This document shows, piece by piece, positions 25,940 through 36,969 of a stretch of 64,000 nt of DNA. Where the stretch lies: assembly GCA_030068145.1 (NCBI GenBank), contig JAPJBO010000102.1, forward strand, positions 1-64,000. Reading direction: 5' to 3'. Below the pieces are notes generated by a model, which was given only the letters and a program-made list of their open reading frames with translations, was not told the DNA's origin and did not search any database. Each line of letters opens with the position of its first letter. Position 1 is the first letter of the stretch. Origin of the DNA: Diplonema papillatum (Eukaryota; Euglenozoa; Diplonemea; Diplonemida; Diplonemidae). The position numbers and the translations under genes were made by a program.

Positions 25940-27050
25940 TCACGGGGCGGGGTCTGGGGAAGTCGCTTCTGCGGGCGCCTCCGGTGGGGCTGGGGTTGAA
26001 GCCGTTGCTGCTGGTGGTGTGGTTGCTGGCGCTTCCCTTCGCGGAATTTTAAATGCCTTGGAGTCGAGCAAGGCGGTCAACTTGCTCTGTCGGTCGTCCT
26101 GCACGGGTGCCTTGCGTTTTGCGACAGCGCTCTTGTTTTTGGACTTGAGTCCCGCAAGGACTTCGTCGAACTTTGATTTTACCGACTGAGGCACGTTCTG
26201 TCTCAGAGTCGGACACTTGACGAAATGAGAGACAAAGTTCTGCGACCTTGTCAGCTTCCCTGCGTGCGGCTTGATGGAAAGCCGGCAAGGACACCTGACA
26301 TTGCAGCCATCGAAAATAACCCCATATAGGGTTTCGGGGGCAACATCGGCAGTTGTACTCAAAAATGCCCTTACTTGGGCCTTCTTTTCGGTGTTGATGA
26401 GGCTGCTTTTCTTGGCCTGTGCTGCAAAGAGCTCGTCGTGCAGTTCCGGGTGGTGGGCACAAAAGTACGCCCGCAGAGCATCCAACTTCTGCGGTGGAAA
26501 GGTGATGTTGACGTCGATGTGGAGCAGACGACCGGCTTCAAAAACCTGAGCAAGGGAATGGTCCGAATTGACCTCACGCTGTCTCACCTCTCCTTCTTCA
26601 CCTGGCTCAGTACTTCTGTACTTCGTGTACATGCGGGCCATCTTCGCTTCAGCCCATCGGAGTGCTTCGTTTTTCGGGTCAATGGCCGTTACTCTCTCAC
26701 CAAACTTCACACGTAAGATAGTACCTCACATTTTGTGAGAGATAGGTGAATGAGGAGGAGACGAGCAGCGATTCCTCGTACGTCAGGTCGAGCTCTGCAA
26801 GACGCTTCATTTTCTCTGCTCGCTCCTTCTGGCGCATCTTCTCGTCTTCCTCCTGTTTCTTCTCCTCCGCAGTGCGTCTTCCGATCCGCGGTGCTACCGT
26901 GGCAGGCGCTGAAACCACCTGCTTCAAGGCGGATGCCAGTTCCGCGTCGCCAATCCGGCAATGGAACCGCACCGTCAGTGCCCGGAGTGCCGCCATGTTT
27001 TTATCGTATGGTGCTGATTTTGACTTGACAGTGTCGTGCAGTTGGTTCAC
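25940..27050 (-). CDS. Unknown protein with CxC...HxxxC zinc-binding segment, two adjoining frames
   Basis: Two minus-strand frames join near 26700. The first (27050-26697) is helical and Lys/Glu-rich (EEKKQEEDEKMRQKERAEKM) and probably opens at an acceptor (CGTGGTAG|GTGAAC). The second (26710-25940) carries RCPCRLSI and, 23 residues later, HFVKC, together reading like one zinc finger. It ends in a Pro/Ala/Thr-rich tail. The frames differ and overlap by 14 nt. The join is either a very short intron ending TGTGAAG|TTTGG or a frameshift. The protein family is not recognised. A divergent transposase-type or nuclear zinc protein is possible. Confidence 0.5.
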
Positions 27051-27059
27051 CTACCACGG

Positions 27060-28430
27060 GGGTGCAAAATAAAAAATCGGACCCCCCTCAAGTTTTTCCG
27101 GGTTTGTGCCGGGTTTGTGCCGGGTTTGTACCTACCATATGGACCACACCATCATAGTTTTTTTTTTTTTTTTGCCTGACCGAGTTTTTTCTGGTTTAAA
27201 GTGCAAGCTCGGTCGTGCAAGCTCGGTCAGCTGACCGAGTTTACATGCATAAGCTCGGCCACTGGTCCAGTTCAAAATTTGGGTCAAAATTTGGTCGAGT
27301 TTTTGGACAGTCTTGGGCGGTCCACCGAACCCACACAGAAGTATGTCGAAAGCCAACACTGATGCAGCCGAACTTAAGCCGGGGTACCTGGCTTTAGAAA
27401 ACCCCGAAGCTGAGAGCAAACCTGCCCCCAGAGCAAACTGGAACTGGTCTTAGTTTGTACTTTCTAGCTTCTATTCGATACGTTTGCAGTAGTCCCGCAA
27501 ATACACCCAGCAGATCAAAGAAAGGAGGAAAGGTGGAAAATGCAGATCAAACGGGAGTAGAATGTGCGCACGCTTATCCGTCTCTTGACTTACTATGCCG
27601 TGTTCTGAAAGCTGTCGAAGGGCCCCTCCATAGGTTCTCGCATGATTCGTTCGCCTTTGTAACACTATCCGTTTGTAGTAAGCTTCGCAATTGTGTTCTT
27701 GCAATATCTAACCGAATGGTGGGTGGCGGATTTCCGCGCTCGTGCGCAAGACACAATTATGCTGCTTTTGCAGTGCAAGCTGAACCCGGTTCGCGACTTC
27801 GGTCGCGGTAAAGTGTTACAAAGTCTTCAGCTTTCAGATCCGGATACGCGTATGCAACAGATAGTTAGAGGTCACTTGAAGGATACCCGTGTGCAGCGTT
27901 CGAAAGAGTTTGCGTATCTGGAGTCTTATTTTTTTGGGGGGAAGGCCCTTTTGACCCTGTATTTTTGAGAAGAATTTTGAAACAGCCCGAAGATATTCGA
28001 TTCCTGATATTCGTCCAGCGTAATGGTTGTCCAGATTACTGACCGTGAGAAAGGGTTCCAAGTACATGCTGTCAATTCTGTCTGAGTGCGCGACGCAGTT
28101 TCCCAATAGCCACCGCGTGCCTTCTGTGCCAGGGGTCGAATACGTTTACTTGCTGACCGGTGCTAACGTTGTAGAAGGCCCACCTATCACCTGAGTTCAG
28201 CTCCACAAGGTTCGTTTCGTTAAGGCAACTCATGATCACTTCGGTGTGAGGGTACTAGTCCTGCTAGAAACTACTTGGGCCGCCTGCTCCGTTGTGTGGT
28301 CTTCTCTCCGTACAGTGTTCCACGTCCGGAAGGTCCTTGCGTTCAGTTCGCGCTTCCTGTGGACACAAAGACAGTTGATGACTTCAGGAGGGAATCAGCC
28401 ATTCTTGTTGTTAGCCTACCGTCCTCCCCG
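27060..28430. other. No gene assigned; one short minus ORF
   Basis: GGGTTTGTGCCGGGTTTGTG words and a T16 run lie at 27100-27172. A 53-codon minus ORF at 28072-28233 (MSCLNETNLVELNSGDRWAF...) looks protein-like, including FYNVSTGQQVNVFDPWHRRH, but matches nothing I know and is too short to assign. Confidence 0.4.
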
Positions 28431-28433
28431 GTT

Positions 28434-28690
28434 CTGGGTTCGGTTTTGGGTTCGGTTTCGGGTTCGGTTTCAAAACCGACCCCAAAACCGAACCCTTCCA
28501 TAATTTGGGACCCAAATCCTGGACCCAAATTTGGGACCCAAATTTTGACCCAAATTTTAGACCCAAATTTTGGGTCCAAAATTTGGACCCAATACTTGGA
28601 CCCAAATTTTGGACCCAAATTCTGGACCCAAATTCTGGACCACCCAAATTTTTTGGACCCAAAATTTTGACCCAAATTTCAGACCCATGC
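28434..28690. repeat. Short-period word array ending in fold-back
   Basis: TTCTGGGTTCGGTTTTGGG words at 28434-28470 are followed by their complement (CAAAACCGACCCCAAAACCG), then about a dozen GGACCCAAATTTTGGACCC-type units to 28690. Similar GGACCCAAGTTTGG words occur at 12955-13015. Confidence 0.8.
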
Positions 28691-28706
28691 CCTAAAAACC
28701 CGGTTC

Positions 28707-28762
28707 AAAACAAATTTGGTGCCCTTATATCCGAACCGGATATAAGGGCACAAATTTGTTTT
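28707..28762. repeat. Near-perfect 26 bp hairpin
   Basis: AAAACAAATTTGGTGCCCTTATATCCG, written here in two parts as AAAACAAATTTGG and TGCCCTTATATCCG, is followed by a 3 nt loop and its complement with a single-base bulge. The inner part CCGGGATATAAGGGCA recurs at 28764-28780. It could extrude as a cruciform or form an RNA hairpin. Confidence 0.85.
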
Positions 28763-29225
28763 GACCGGGATATAAGGGCATTACACCTAAAAAAAAAACC
28801 TTTTGGCATACAGGTGTCTGTCGAATAAGTACAACTATTCGCCCCCCTTTAAACAAAATAGAAAATAAAAGAAATAAAAAGGGGCGTTTGCCCGAGTTGG
28901 TGCTGTTGTTTGTAAGCTTGCCTTGGCATGTAGTTGTGGTTAAGACCTTGGGGGTTCACGTGTAACATGTGACCAAATGCTGTGCCGCATATCCTAGAGT
29001 GTACGTTCGCTAGGGGATCCGGGTAAAATCTCCGGGTGACCGTTGAAGGTGTCATACATTAGTTTGCGTATCGTATCTGCGGTAGTGGCAGTACGTGTTC
29101 TTGTATGTGTGTCTTTGTTGCCTATTCGACTTCTTTTAGAGCTCTGACATATTTTTTTAAATCGCTTGTTATTTCCATATTCCTGGCATAGCAAGAGGGT
29201 CGTGGCGAATGTGCTGTCGGCACAC
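28763..29225. other. No exon recognised (downstream of SFT2 exon)
   Basis: This stretch should hold the intron after the 29226 donor. I found no continuation of the SFT2 family C-terminus here. Confidence 0.45.
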
Positions 29226-29597
29226 CTGAATGATGCACAGCAGCACCGCGAGGAGCACCTTGTGCGTAAGCACGGCGACGACGATGGTGCCGATCATCGA
29301 CAGCAGGTAGACCGAGCTGGTGACTCGCCGCTTTTCGTGGAACATCGTTTGCGCCTGCTTTTGGAACCCAACCAGGAACCCGGTGCTCAGCAGTGACACC
29401 AGGTTGCCGATGCTGAGGAGGATGCTGTACCGCACAATGTGCCCTAAGTAGAACGAAGCCCAAGCGAGCATCGAGCAGAGAAACCCGAGGCCCACGCAGA
29501 GAAAGAAGCCGTACACGCGGTCCTGCCAGCTCAGCGACGGAAACCACGATGTGCTCTCTTCCGCTTCTTCGACTCCCAACGACGCAAGACTCGGCAT
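29226..29597 (-). CDS. SFT2/Got1-type vesicle transport protein, first exon
   Basis: ATG at 29597 (MPSLASLGVEEAEESTSW). After an acidic N-terminus of ~20 residues come LSWQDRVYGFFLCVGLGFLC, a second hydrophobic span (HIVRYSILLSIGNLVSLLST) and GFLVGFQKQAQTMFHEKRRV, then a third span and HKVLLAVLLCIIQ. This order is that of SFT2-domain proteins, small tetra-spanning proteins of the late Golgi involved in retrograde fusion of endosome-derived vesicles. The exon ends IIQ|GTGTGC, the donor type seen elsewhere in the window, at 124 codons in phase 0. The last membrane segment must lie in a further exon that I could not locate downstream. The alternative read-through frame stops after 18 codons. Confidence 0.75.
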
Positions 29598-30183
29598 CGT
29601 TTCTGTGTACCGTGGGCCCGCTGTTTAGTCAGCGGGCGCTGTTTTCTTTTAATCCAGTGTTTTTTATGCCCCCCTTCTGGCCGTGCAAACGGGTTCAAAA
29701 GCTGCGACTGTTTTTTTTTACGCGTGCAACTGGACTCGTCGAGACGAGCTGGGTGTATGTATTTTTGCGTCGCGGTATTCTTCGCTTTGTTCGCGAAAGG
29801 GCGGGGGCATCGGTCCTGCTTTGAATCCCGCTAGGTCTTCCTACTCCCGGAATCGTGAACAGACAACCCATGGCGCTCCGTTGAATGCCAGGTTGATCGA
29901 TTGCCCATCTGTTCAGCGCTTTTTGGGTGTGTGTGTTTCGAGGCCTAAGGTTCGGTGATTCAGAGTCTCCGTTGACTATTGAGGCTGGGAGTCGGGTAGT
30001 GAAAAAGGGATGTAGACATATTCGCACACTTTGACTTTGGCTATCCGTTTTAGCCCTGATGCAGCACCGGCGCCACCGAGATGGGCCGTTGCGATAGTGG
30101 GTCGCCTGTGCTTTTCGTTTTCGGGATCAGGGATACGAGTGCGTGCATCAGATCCTACACGTTTCCTCTACACGATTCGCACC
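29598..30183. other. No gene recognised
   Basis: Upstream region of the SFT2 exon. CTACTCCCGGAATCGTGAAC at about 29840 is one of four scattered CGACTCCCGCAATCGTGA-like words (others near 44278, 50206 and 57467). Nothing else is assigned. Confidence 0.4.
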
Positions 30184-30889
30184 CTAGCGAACCCTTCCAG
30201 AATGGACTCTCCAGCCGTGCATTCCAGCAGAGGCCGACTTTCTCAGCTTCGCTAACACTTTCCTGATGTTGCCCACCACCATGGGCTTACATTCCTTCTT
30301 CGCTTGGTCCGGGAGATTCGGGGCATATATTTGTAGAAACCTTACGCAGCTTGGTTCATCTCGCTTCGCGTATCGGTTAAAAATCCCGCCCCATGCTCCA
30401 TCCCCGCGTAGTATTGCGTCTATCCCGCGCATTTGCCGTCAGCGACTTGTCCTCACGCTCCATGAAGGTTACCGGCGCGGAGAATCGATCGGCTATATAG
30501 TCGTAGACTAAACCCACCCCGTGGGTCCATGCCTCCTGCATTTCTTGCGCCCAGTGCGCCCTCCTGTGCCCTTCTAGGTTCCCCAACGCAATGAATGCTG
30601 CCCGTTGCGTCCCTTCTAGGTCGGTCAACCCCTTTTGGACCTCCCGTAGATCTGACACTGCGTCTGAGGTCACCATGTCGCCTATATCCTTCGGGATGAA
30701 CCCCTTCTTCACCCTTTTTCGCGCGGCCTCCCTGGCTTTTTCCTCGCACCTTGTGAGCGGGTACGGGACCTCGGCTCGGAGACGTTCCTGGCCTACCTGC
30801 ACCAGCGTCCGGAGATGCCCGAGTAACTCGTCTCGTGCCCGAGTGTGCTTCGTGGAGGCCGTCTTCCCGTCCTGCAGGGCTATCACCAC
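30184..30889 (-). pseudogene. LINE ORF2 linker/RT fragment of a second family
   Basis: Two overlapping minus frames (30889-30377 and 30432-30184) read in sequence as the region between endonuclease and RT. After a charged helical stretch comes VRFLQIYAPNLP, then VLAKLRKSASAGMHGWR, which matches LLRKKPKKSASGVDGWRM of the full-length element at its RT start. A frameshift near 30400 and the lack of any RT palm motif downstream show it is broken. Sequence divergence elsewhere places it in a different family from the 15.8-23.8 kb element. Confidence 0.65.
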
Positions 30890-31384
30890 GTGGACGTATC
30901 GGGTCGACGCGACTGCCTTCTTCTACCGTGATTCAGCGGGCGGTACCTGCTGTGCCGTGAGGTGTTTCCTTTGAGCTCTACCGTCCTTCCCAATTACCAT
31001 TGTGACGTCCTCGCCCAGTGCACCGTCCAGCCATACGCTCCAAGATATGTCCCGAGGAAAGCCTTCTCAACTTTGGCTACACGCGTCTCCTGCGGCACTC
31101 ATACGGACAGGGGTGAAGTGACTCAGTCTCCTACGAAGCAGGCATATATCGCAGACACGGACCACGGAGGAGCAGAAATGTGAAACAGGAAACAGGAACA
31201 CCAATGCAAACAGCCAGGTCAGCTGGCAAGCTGTCGGCGCGTGCGCGGTGGAAGAAATGTGAAAACGGGTTTTTGCCTGGAGGCTTTCGTGTTATTTTGC
31301 AAATGCTTTGAGCTATCTTTGTGTTTGTGCTTTCAGTCGTCTTCTGAACCATGGTTGAGTGCGCAAATGGTGTCAGCCTTGAGT
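30890..31384. other. No gene recognised
   Basis: The 5' side of the LINE fragment may continue here in decayed form. No motif is recognised. Confidence 0.35.
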
Positions 31385-31600
31385 GTTTAGCATTGAGTTC
31401 TTTTAAGTACATGAACTACGATGTTTAGCAGCGGCTGCTAAACATCCCGTGGCACCGCGCAAGGTGGTAAAACGCTCTTTTGTTTTCTTTTCGATTGCTT
31501 TTGATGGGGCATGCAGGCCTGATACGCAAGAATGGAAAAGAGACGGGGGGAAAAGGAAAAGGTTTGTGCCCTCGTAGCTCGCCGGGCCAGCGCTCCAGAT
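31385..31600 (+). repeat. Diverged copy of the LINE target repeat
   Basis: GTTTAGCATTGAGTTCTTTT, AAGTACATGAAC, then a second TTTAGCAGCGGCTGC and, further on, CCCTCGTAGCTCGCCGGG. The order matches 15768-15810 joined to 23836-23940, but the segment between the two TTTAGCA words is shorter here. Confidence 0.8.
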
Positions 31601-31609
31601 AGGACTGGG

Positions 31610-31954
31610 CTAGGTATCTTGGTGGCATGCGGGGTTTTTTGCACATGTGCGCTCGTGGATTTCGACACCCCGTGCGTTGGCGAAAGATGCGCCGCTCAGT
31701 TTTTCGGTTGCCCCACAGTGGGAACATTCCAGTGGCTGAGCGTTACCTTGAGATGTCGTATCAACATCCTGGTCGGATCGTGTCTTCTTCGTGTCCGGTT
31801 TCCCGCTTGGTGACTGGCTGGCTGTTGGACTGGCTGTTGGCATGCGTGGGCGTTTTCTGCGAGGTGGCGACTCGGGTTGCGACTGCGATAGGCCTTCGAG
31901 TACTTCGTTGAAGAAGCTTGACCCGTCCCCAGTAGGATTGGGAACGGGACCCAT
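31610..31954 (-). pseudogene. Zinc-finger ORF fragment, probable retroelement N-terminus
   Basis: A 114-codon frame with a Ser/Pro/Arg-rich N-terminus and, near its end, LECSHCGATEKLSGASF followed by ANARGVEIHERTCAKNP. The C-x2-C...H-x3-C arrangement with an F/L core resembles N-terminal zinc fingers of site-specific LINE ORFs. It is upstream, on the same strand, of the LINE fragment at 30184-30889, but the target repeat lies between them. Linkage to one decayed element is an inference. Confidence 0.45.
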
Positions 31955-31959
31955 GTTCG

Positions 31960-32364
31960 ACGACCGGGTGATAAACCGAGTTTTGTGTCATCGTTCACGT
32001 TGCCCTGGACTGGTATGAAATGCCATTGGGCAATGTGGCCAAGCAGTTGGCGGTTAGAGCCGTTTCCCACTTCGGTGTACTTTTAATCACCCGCTTCCGT
32101 GATCTGGAAGATACAGAGTTGGGTGTCTCGTAGGCGGGAGAAGCCTTCAAGGGCAAAGTGGCCTCCACCAACCTTCGATGTAGCTCGTTGTAGACCAGTC
32201 TACGCAGAACGGTCGAAGGTAGAATAGGAAAAGATGTTGGGAAGTGTAAAGTCGGTTGCAAAAACGTGCTTGGCGTCGCCGATCTGGCCCCCTTTATCCG
32301 TGTGCTGGCAGAAGAATTCAGTTCACTTTTGTTCTTCGCTTCCACCACCATGTGTTGTTTCTTT
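31960..32364. other. No gene recognised
   Basis: Only short overlapping ORFs without motifs. Confidence 0.4.
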
Positions 32365-32535
32365 CACTCAGGACTTTTTCCCCTTTGTGTTTGTGTGTCT
32401 TGTCGTGTAGGGGAAGACCCGCATGACCTCACGTCCGTTCAACACATGTTCGGTAGACAGCACTTGGGATCCCTTCGGTTCTTTGTCTGACAGCTTCGTC
32501 GAGCTTTTCCTCCCAAGCTGGCGCTGACGTAAAAA
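32365..32535 (+). repeat. Dispersed repeat C, copy at 53697-53865
   Basis: TCAGGACTTT, CCGCATGACCTCACGTCCGT, TTCAACACATGTTCGGTAG, GGGATCCCTTCGG and CCCAAGCTGGCGCT appear in the same order and orientation at 53710-53860. Confidence 0.8.
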
Positions 32536-32738
32536 AAGCCGCTTCTCAACCCACTCGAACTATCCTGTAGGTTCGCGCTTTGCGCCAGCTCCTACGCATT
32601 CGCGTTGCACATGAGGGTGTAGCTGGTTGAGGGGCACCCACAGCTTAATGAATGAGGCGAGTTAGGTGCAGGGACCTCCAGGGGTTCTCCTCACTTCTGA
32701 AAGAAGCAGTATCCGTTGCACTGTTGGTATACTTGGGA

Positions 32739-35700
32739 TCACCGCTTGTTTTTGACGTCTGCCTTTCGAGCAGGCTTAAGGAAGATCTGGTTCAGAACGG
32801 TGTCGATGAACTGCTGCACCTTGTTGGCTAGTGGTTCGAATGGGGACGGGTTAAGGAAAGTCGCCAAGCACGCGACACATTCCTCGAACTCGCTGAAGAC
32901 CAGCGTGTCGCTGTCGTCTTCAGGGTTGTCCGTCTGCATCGCTGCAAACAGCTCTGTCAACTCGTCAGCACTCACGCGGCGCGGCATCAGGCCTGTGGAC
33001 GTCGTGTGTGAAAGATTACGAGCGCAGTGAAGACGGGGAGTACATCTTTGTTTCATGCCTGCACGGTTGATGCAAGCATCAAGTTCGTAGAAGATGTTGA
33101 GGCTTTGGCTGAACGCTTACGCCCGCCACTAAACCCAGATTTACCTGTGAGGGCTACAGCAGAATAATCTTCTTTGGGATTTTCGCAACTGCAGCCTCAA
33201 GCATTTACACTGTTTCTCACACAGCTAAAACAAGAAATACTCGAGGGACGCTGTTGTTGTTGAATAATTGACATTAACCTCTAACATCTAAATGAGAGTA
33301 CAACGATGCCGCTGAAAAGAGGAAAAAGGCAAGCAACAGCCGGGCGAAGGCACACCTGCGTCCTTCAGCATTTGGCACAGGTCGGTAAACGCCAGCGTGT
33401 GCGGGCAATGCCCTGCTATGGTGATGTTGCTCCTCTCGGTCGCGTAAGCCCTGAACAGGCGTAGCAGCTTCGGCCGCTGCTTCTTGACGACTGCCTGGAC
33501 TGGCTCCGACCAGCACTGCACCTTGAAATCAAGCCCGTGCACCGCCATCCCTGCCTTAGGGATCAGGTACTCCTCGAAAAGCACTCCGATTGCGAATTCA
33601 TGGGTTACTTTGGCTTGCCCCTGGGCTGACGAAAACACCGGTGTGCCGAACCGTAGCACGGCGATCCGCAAAAGGAGCTGCACGAACTCAACGGGGACCA
33701 GCAAGTGGTCCGGGTTAAACGCTTCGGTGGAACTGTTCCTGTTTTTAGCGTTTATTTTTTAGGTAACACATGCGGTTGTTGTTCATTCATTCATTTCATC
33801 AATTCGAGCAAAGCGCAAGGAGGATGCACAGACCACCCGAGCCTACAACAGGCCAAGCAACAAGTACATGTATTTTATTCGCTAATGAACAAGTTGTCAG
33901 GCCTCAGTCTGACTTCTCTCTTTCCTTCCTCTTCCGATGATGGATAATTACTTCGGATGACAAAGCATGACCGAGTGCGATGAGGCCAGAAGCCAGCTGC
34001 CATTTCCGGTGATGGGAGGGGGTGAGGAAGCGCAGGTGCTCAAGCAAAAGAAACGGAGCAAAGGACGACAGCGGGCTGCGCGTTGTACAACGAAGAAGCA
34101 TACATGGTGTTGGCGGTGTTGTTGCTGTTGTTGTTGTTGTTGCCGTTGTTGTTGTTGTTGTTGTTCGCCGAGGCCGGCTCAGCTCTGCACCGCAGGTTGA
34201 CGTCTGCGAACAGCGCCGCAGCGTGGCCCTTTTTGAAGGCGTGGTCGACCAGCTGGCACTCGACGCAGAACCGCCAGAACTGGGCGAAGTCGACGGTCGG
34301 CACGACGGGCCGCTTGCCGGAGGCGGCGTCCCCCCCCCACGCTTCTGTCTGCGGCGCGTTGGCGTAGTGGCAGAATATGCGCTTCACGTGCGCGAAGTAC
34401 CCGGCGAGCACTCCAAGCAGCTCCCGCAGTTCTTCCGCGTCGCGCCGCTCCTGCTCCTTCGCCACCCTCGACACGCCGCCCGAAACGAACAGCTCCGGCA
34501 GCTGGTCGGGGCGGAGACCCTCGAAGTACACTTTGTACTCGCGGACGGACTCTTGCTCCTCCTGCTTCGAGTACAGCTTCACCGGCCGGCCCTGCGCCCG
34601 GCACGCTGCGAGGTGCATCGCGTAGCCGTCCACCTGCAGCACCGTCGACTGCCACCGACTCAACTCAACCTCTGCCTCGTTGAGAAGGGACACGCTCGCT
34701 TTCACCTTCTCCGGAGCGTCTTCCCGGGCCAGCACGCCGGGGATGCTGCGGGATGGGGGTGTTGGGGTGGGGAAGGGGGAAAGGGAAGGGGAGGGGGGGT
34801 CGGCTGGGGTGGCGTCCGGGGCGGGGTCCTCGTCGTGGTGCCAAAGTGCCGCGAGTACCGCGACGATGACGTCCGGGTGCCCTTGGGTCCAGCTGTCCGG
34901 CTGGCACGAGACGTCGAGCCCGAGCAGCTTCAGGTCTGTGACCGCGGATTGCACCGTTTCCGCCGCGGTGCCCGCCGCCCTGCCGCCGCCGGCGGCGGGC
35001 CGCTCCTTCCCTGTCACGGCCGCCACCAACGCGGCGAGGGCCTCGCCGGTCCTCCAGTCCGACGTAAAATTGGTGACGACAGCGACGCCTCCCGCCTGCT
35101 TCGGGCGGTCGTCGCCACCCTGCCCCACCTGCTTCCTACCCGCACCGCCGCGCACTGCTGCAGCACCCCCGCTCGTCGTACTCCCCGGTGCAGTTGCGTG
35201 CTGCTGCTGCTGCTGCTGCAGGAGCAGCTTTTGGTTCACCCAACGGAGGAGGGTGGCGTGCGTGGTCTCGTACCAGGCGTGCAGGTGCGAGGCGTTGCCC
35301 GCCCGCACCGCCGCCGGGGTTTGCCCTGCGGGGGCTGGGGGAGTGGAGGACCGGGTGGGTTCTTCGGGGGTGGTGAGGGACGCGAGGTAGAGGATGACGT
35401 GTTGCGAGATGAGCTTCCAGTCTTGGATGGCGCGGTGCCACGTGTGGCAGAAGGCGGAGAGGGTGGCGCTGGTGCCGCTCTCGTCCTCGGCCACTTCCTT
35501 CGCCGTGAGCCACTCGGAGACCATGGATTTGGTCTTGCGCAGGTGCCCGGTTTTTACCTCGACGAGCTTCGCTTTCTGGTCTTCCAAGCTCTTCTGGTGC
35601 TCCAGCAGCTGCCCAGCCACGCGGTGCAGGTTCTGCCGGACGGTGACCTGCAGCCAGGCCCAGAGCACCTTCTGCAGAGTCTTCAGCCGGCGGGCTGAGA

Positions 35701-36016
35701 CTATCAAATCGCGGACGCCGCGGCTGTTCGCCTTTCTTCTCGCCGACGAGACCCTCCACGCCACCAGCAGCCGCCCGGCGATGCAGCGCTGCCACGCCGT
35801 CACCGCGTTGCTCAGCACCTTCGGCCGGCACGCCAGCGCGTTGTGCAGGCAGTCGATCTGCCGCTCGAACGACGCCCACCGCTGGCTGCTCTCCTTGAAG
35901 CAAACCGCCCACGGCGTCCGGACAGCGAACTGAGACACCATGAACGTGCCTTCCGCGTCGGGGCGTGCCGACTGGAACAGACGTCCTTCCAAGTACGAAC
36001 CAGATGCGTCGCTGCC
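32739..36016 (-). CDS. Calponin-homology domain protein, three 3' exons
   Basis: Exons 36016-34191, 33732-33356 and 32992-32739 join in phase (donors G|GTGCAG and G|GTGTGC, acceptors ACAG|T and ACAG|G) into one frame ending at TGA 32739. The first exon has Trp-spaced helical segments (AWQRCIAGRLLVAW, KVLWAWLQVTV) resembling SFI1-type repeats. A calponin-homology domain follows: LLRWVNQKLL, VTNFTSDWRTGEALAALV, LLGLDVSCQPDSW and HPDVIVAVLAALW. The CH domain carries polyQ and Gly-rich insertions. The rest is an all-helical C-terminal region (FWRFCVECQL, FADVNLR, VEFVQLLLRIAVLRF, FEEYLIPKA, LVFSEFEECVACLA) like that of large protist CH proteins. It probably binds actin or microtubules at centriole/axoneme structures (inference). 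An ATG at 36043 could instead start the protein. Confidence 0.8.
33105..33260 (+). repeat. Dispersed repeat B inside intron 2 of the CH gene
   Basis: TTACGCCCGCCACTAAACCC, AGATTTACCTGTG, GCAACTGCAGCCTCAAGCAT matches 63483-63585 and, more diverged, 53510-53670. It lies wholly inside the 33355-32993 intron. Confidence 0.75.
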
Positions 36017-36062
36017 CTGTGCGACAATGGGTGGAACTGAACTCATTTCCGGATCGCACGAG

Positions 36063-36190
36063 TCTAAATACACATTCCTCTAATACACATTCCTCTAAAT
36101 ACACATTCTTCTAAATACACATTCCTCTAAATACACTCCTCTAAATACACGTTCCTCTAAATACACATTCCTCTAAATACACATACTTTC
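36063..36190 (-). repeat. ~16-17 bp minisatellite
   Basis: About eight copies of CTCTAAATACACATTC (GAATGTGTATTTAGAG on the coding strand), one with a deletion. It is in the proposed intron before the 36016 exon, or in the 5' UTR if translation starts at 36043. Confidence 0.9.
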
Positions 36191-36560
36191 GTACCCCGCA
36201 TATCAAATCGAAACTTAGTTTTTCACGTACACGGGTTTCATATAATATTATCATATATCAAAATGAAATAAATTTTTATCGCTACCCGGCGGATCGGGCC
36301 TGGTGCTAGTGTAGTAGCGGTAAAAACCGCCCCTTGCAGCCCGGTGATGCAGCCTTCGAAACAAGCTTTCTCACGTACGCCGATTGGAGTCTGCATACAA
36401 AGAATCTGAGGCGGTAGTCTGCATTAGTCACTCAGGCGCTCTTTCTTCGTACGAGCGAAGTCTTGTACGACGTATTGAAGTGGCGGCTACTAAGCCGGTT
36501 GATATTGATATGCGAAAACTAGCGCCTTATACGTATTTTTACGGCGAAAAGGCAGCAAAC

Positions 36561-36969
36561 CTTCAGAAACGAAGACGGAGGGGCAGATGCCTTGTTAGGA
36601 CCAGGGTCCTCGGGCGAGCGCAGTTTTGTAAAGAACGCCTGCTGGAGCAAAACGTCCTCTTCATCTTCGGGGAGGTACACCGAGTCGATGACGTGTGCTG
36701 TGGCCTTGGCCAGTACTGGACTCCTGCTCCGATGGGCGACCGCTATTTTGTGCAGGATGGCGCACGCAGCGGCCGTCCGCAGGTCCGTCGTGTGCTTGTA
36801 CACTCCGAGGCTGCTGCTGCCTGCCAACACGTCCGCCAGCTCCTTCACCGCCGCGTGCCGCTGGGCGATTTCATCGTGCAGGGTCCGCTGCAGCCTGCTG
36901 GCTTCCTCGCCGGTGTTCCTCTGGTGGGCCGCGCCCTTGACCCATGCCGCCTTCTGCTTGAAGCTGTGG
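36561..36969 (-). CDS. Probable upstream exon of the CH-domain gene
   Basis: A helical frame, HSFKQKAAWVKGAAHQRNTG through VYLPEDEEDVLLQQAFFTKL, runs 136 codons to SFLK|GTTTGC. The donor is phase 0, and the proposed acceptor at 36017 (CGCACAG|GGCAGC) is also phase 0. The intron of 544 nt is similar to the others in this gene. The exon opens at TGTGCAG|C. Joined to the three downstream exons it gives one frame of 955 codons including the stop. No domain is recognised in it. Further 5' exons were not found. Confidence 0.55.

Noticed and set aside
34022-35698. 558-codon plus-strand ORF
   Set aside because: Antisense of the CH-domain exon, which shows a proper domain and phased introns on the minus strand.
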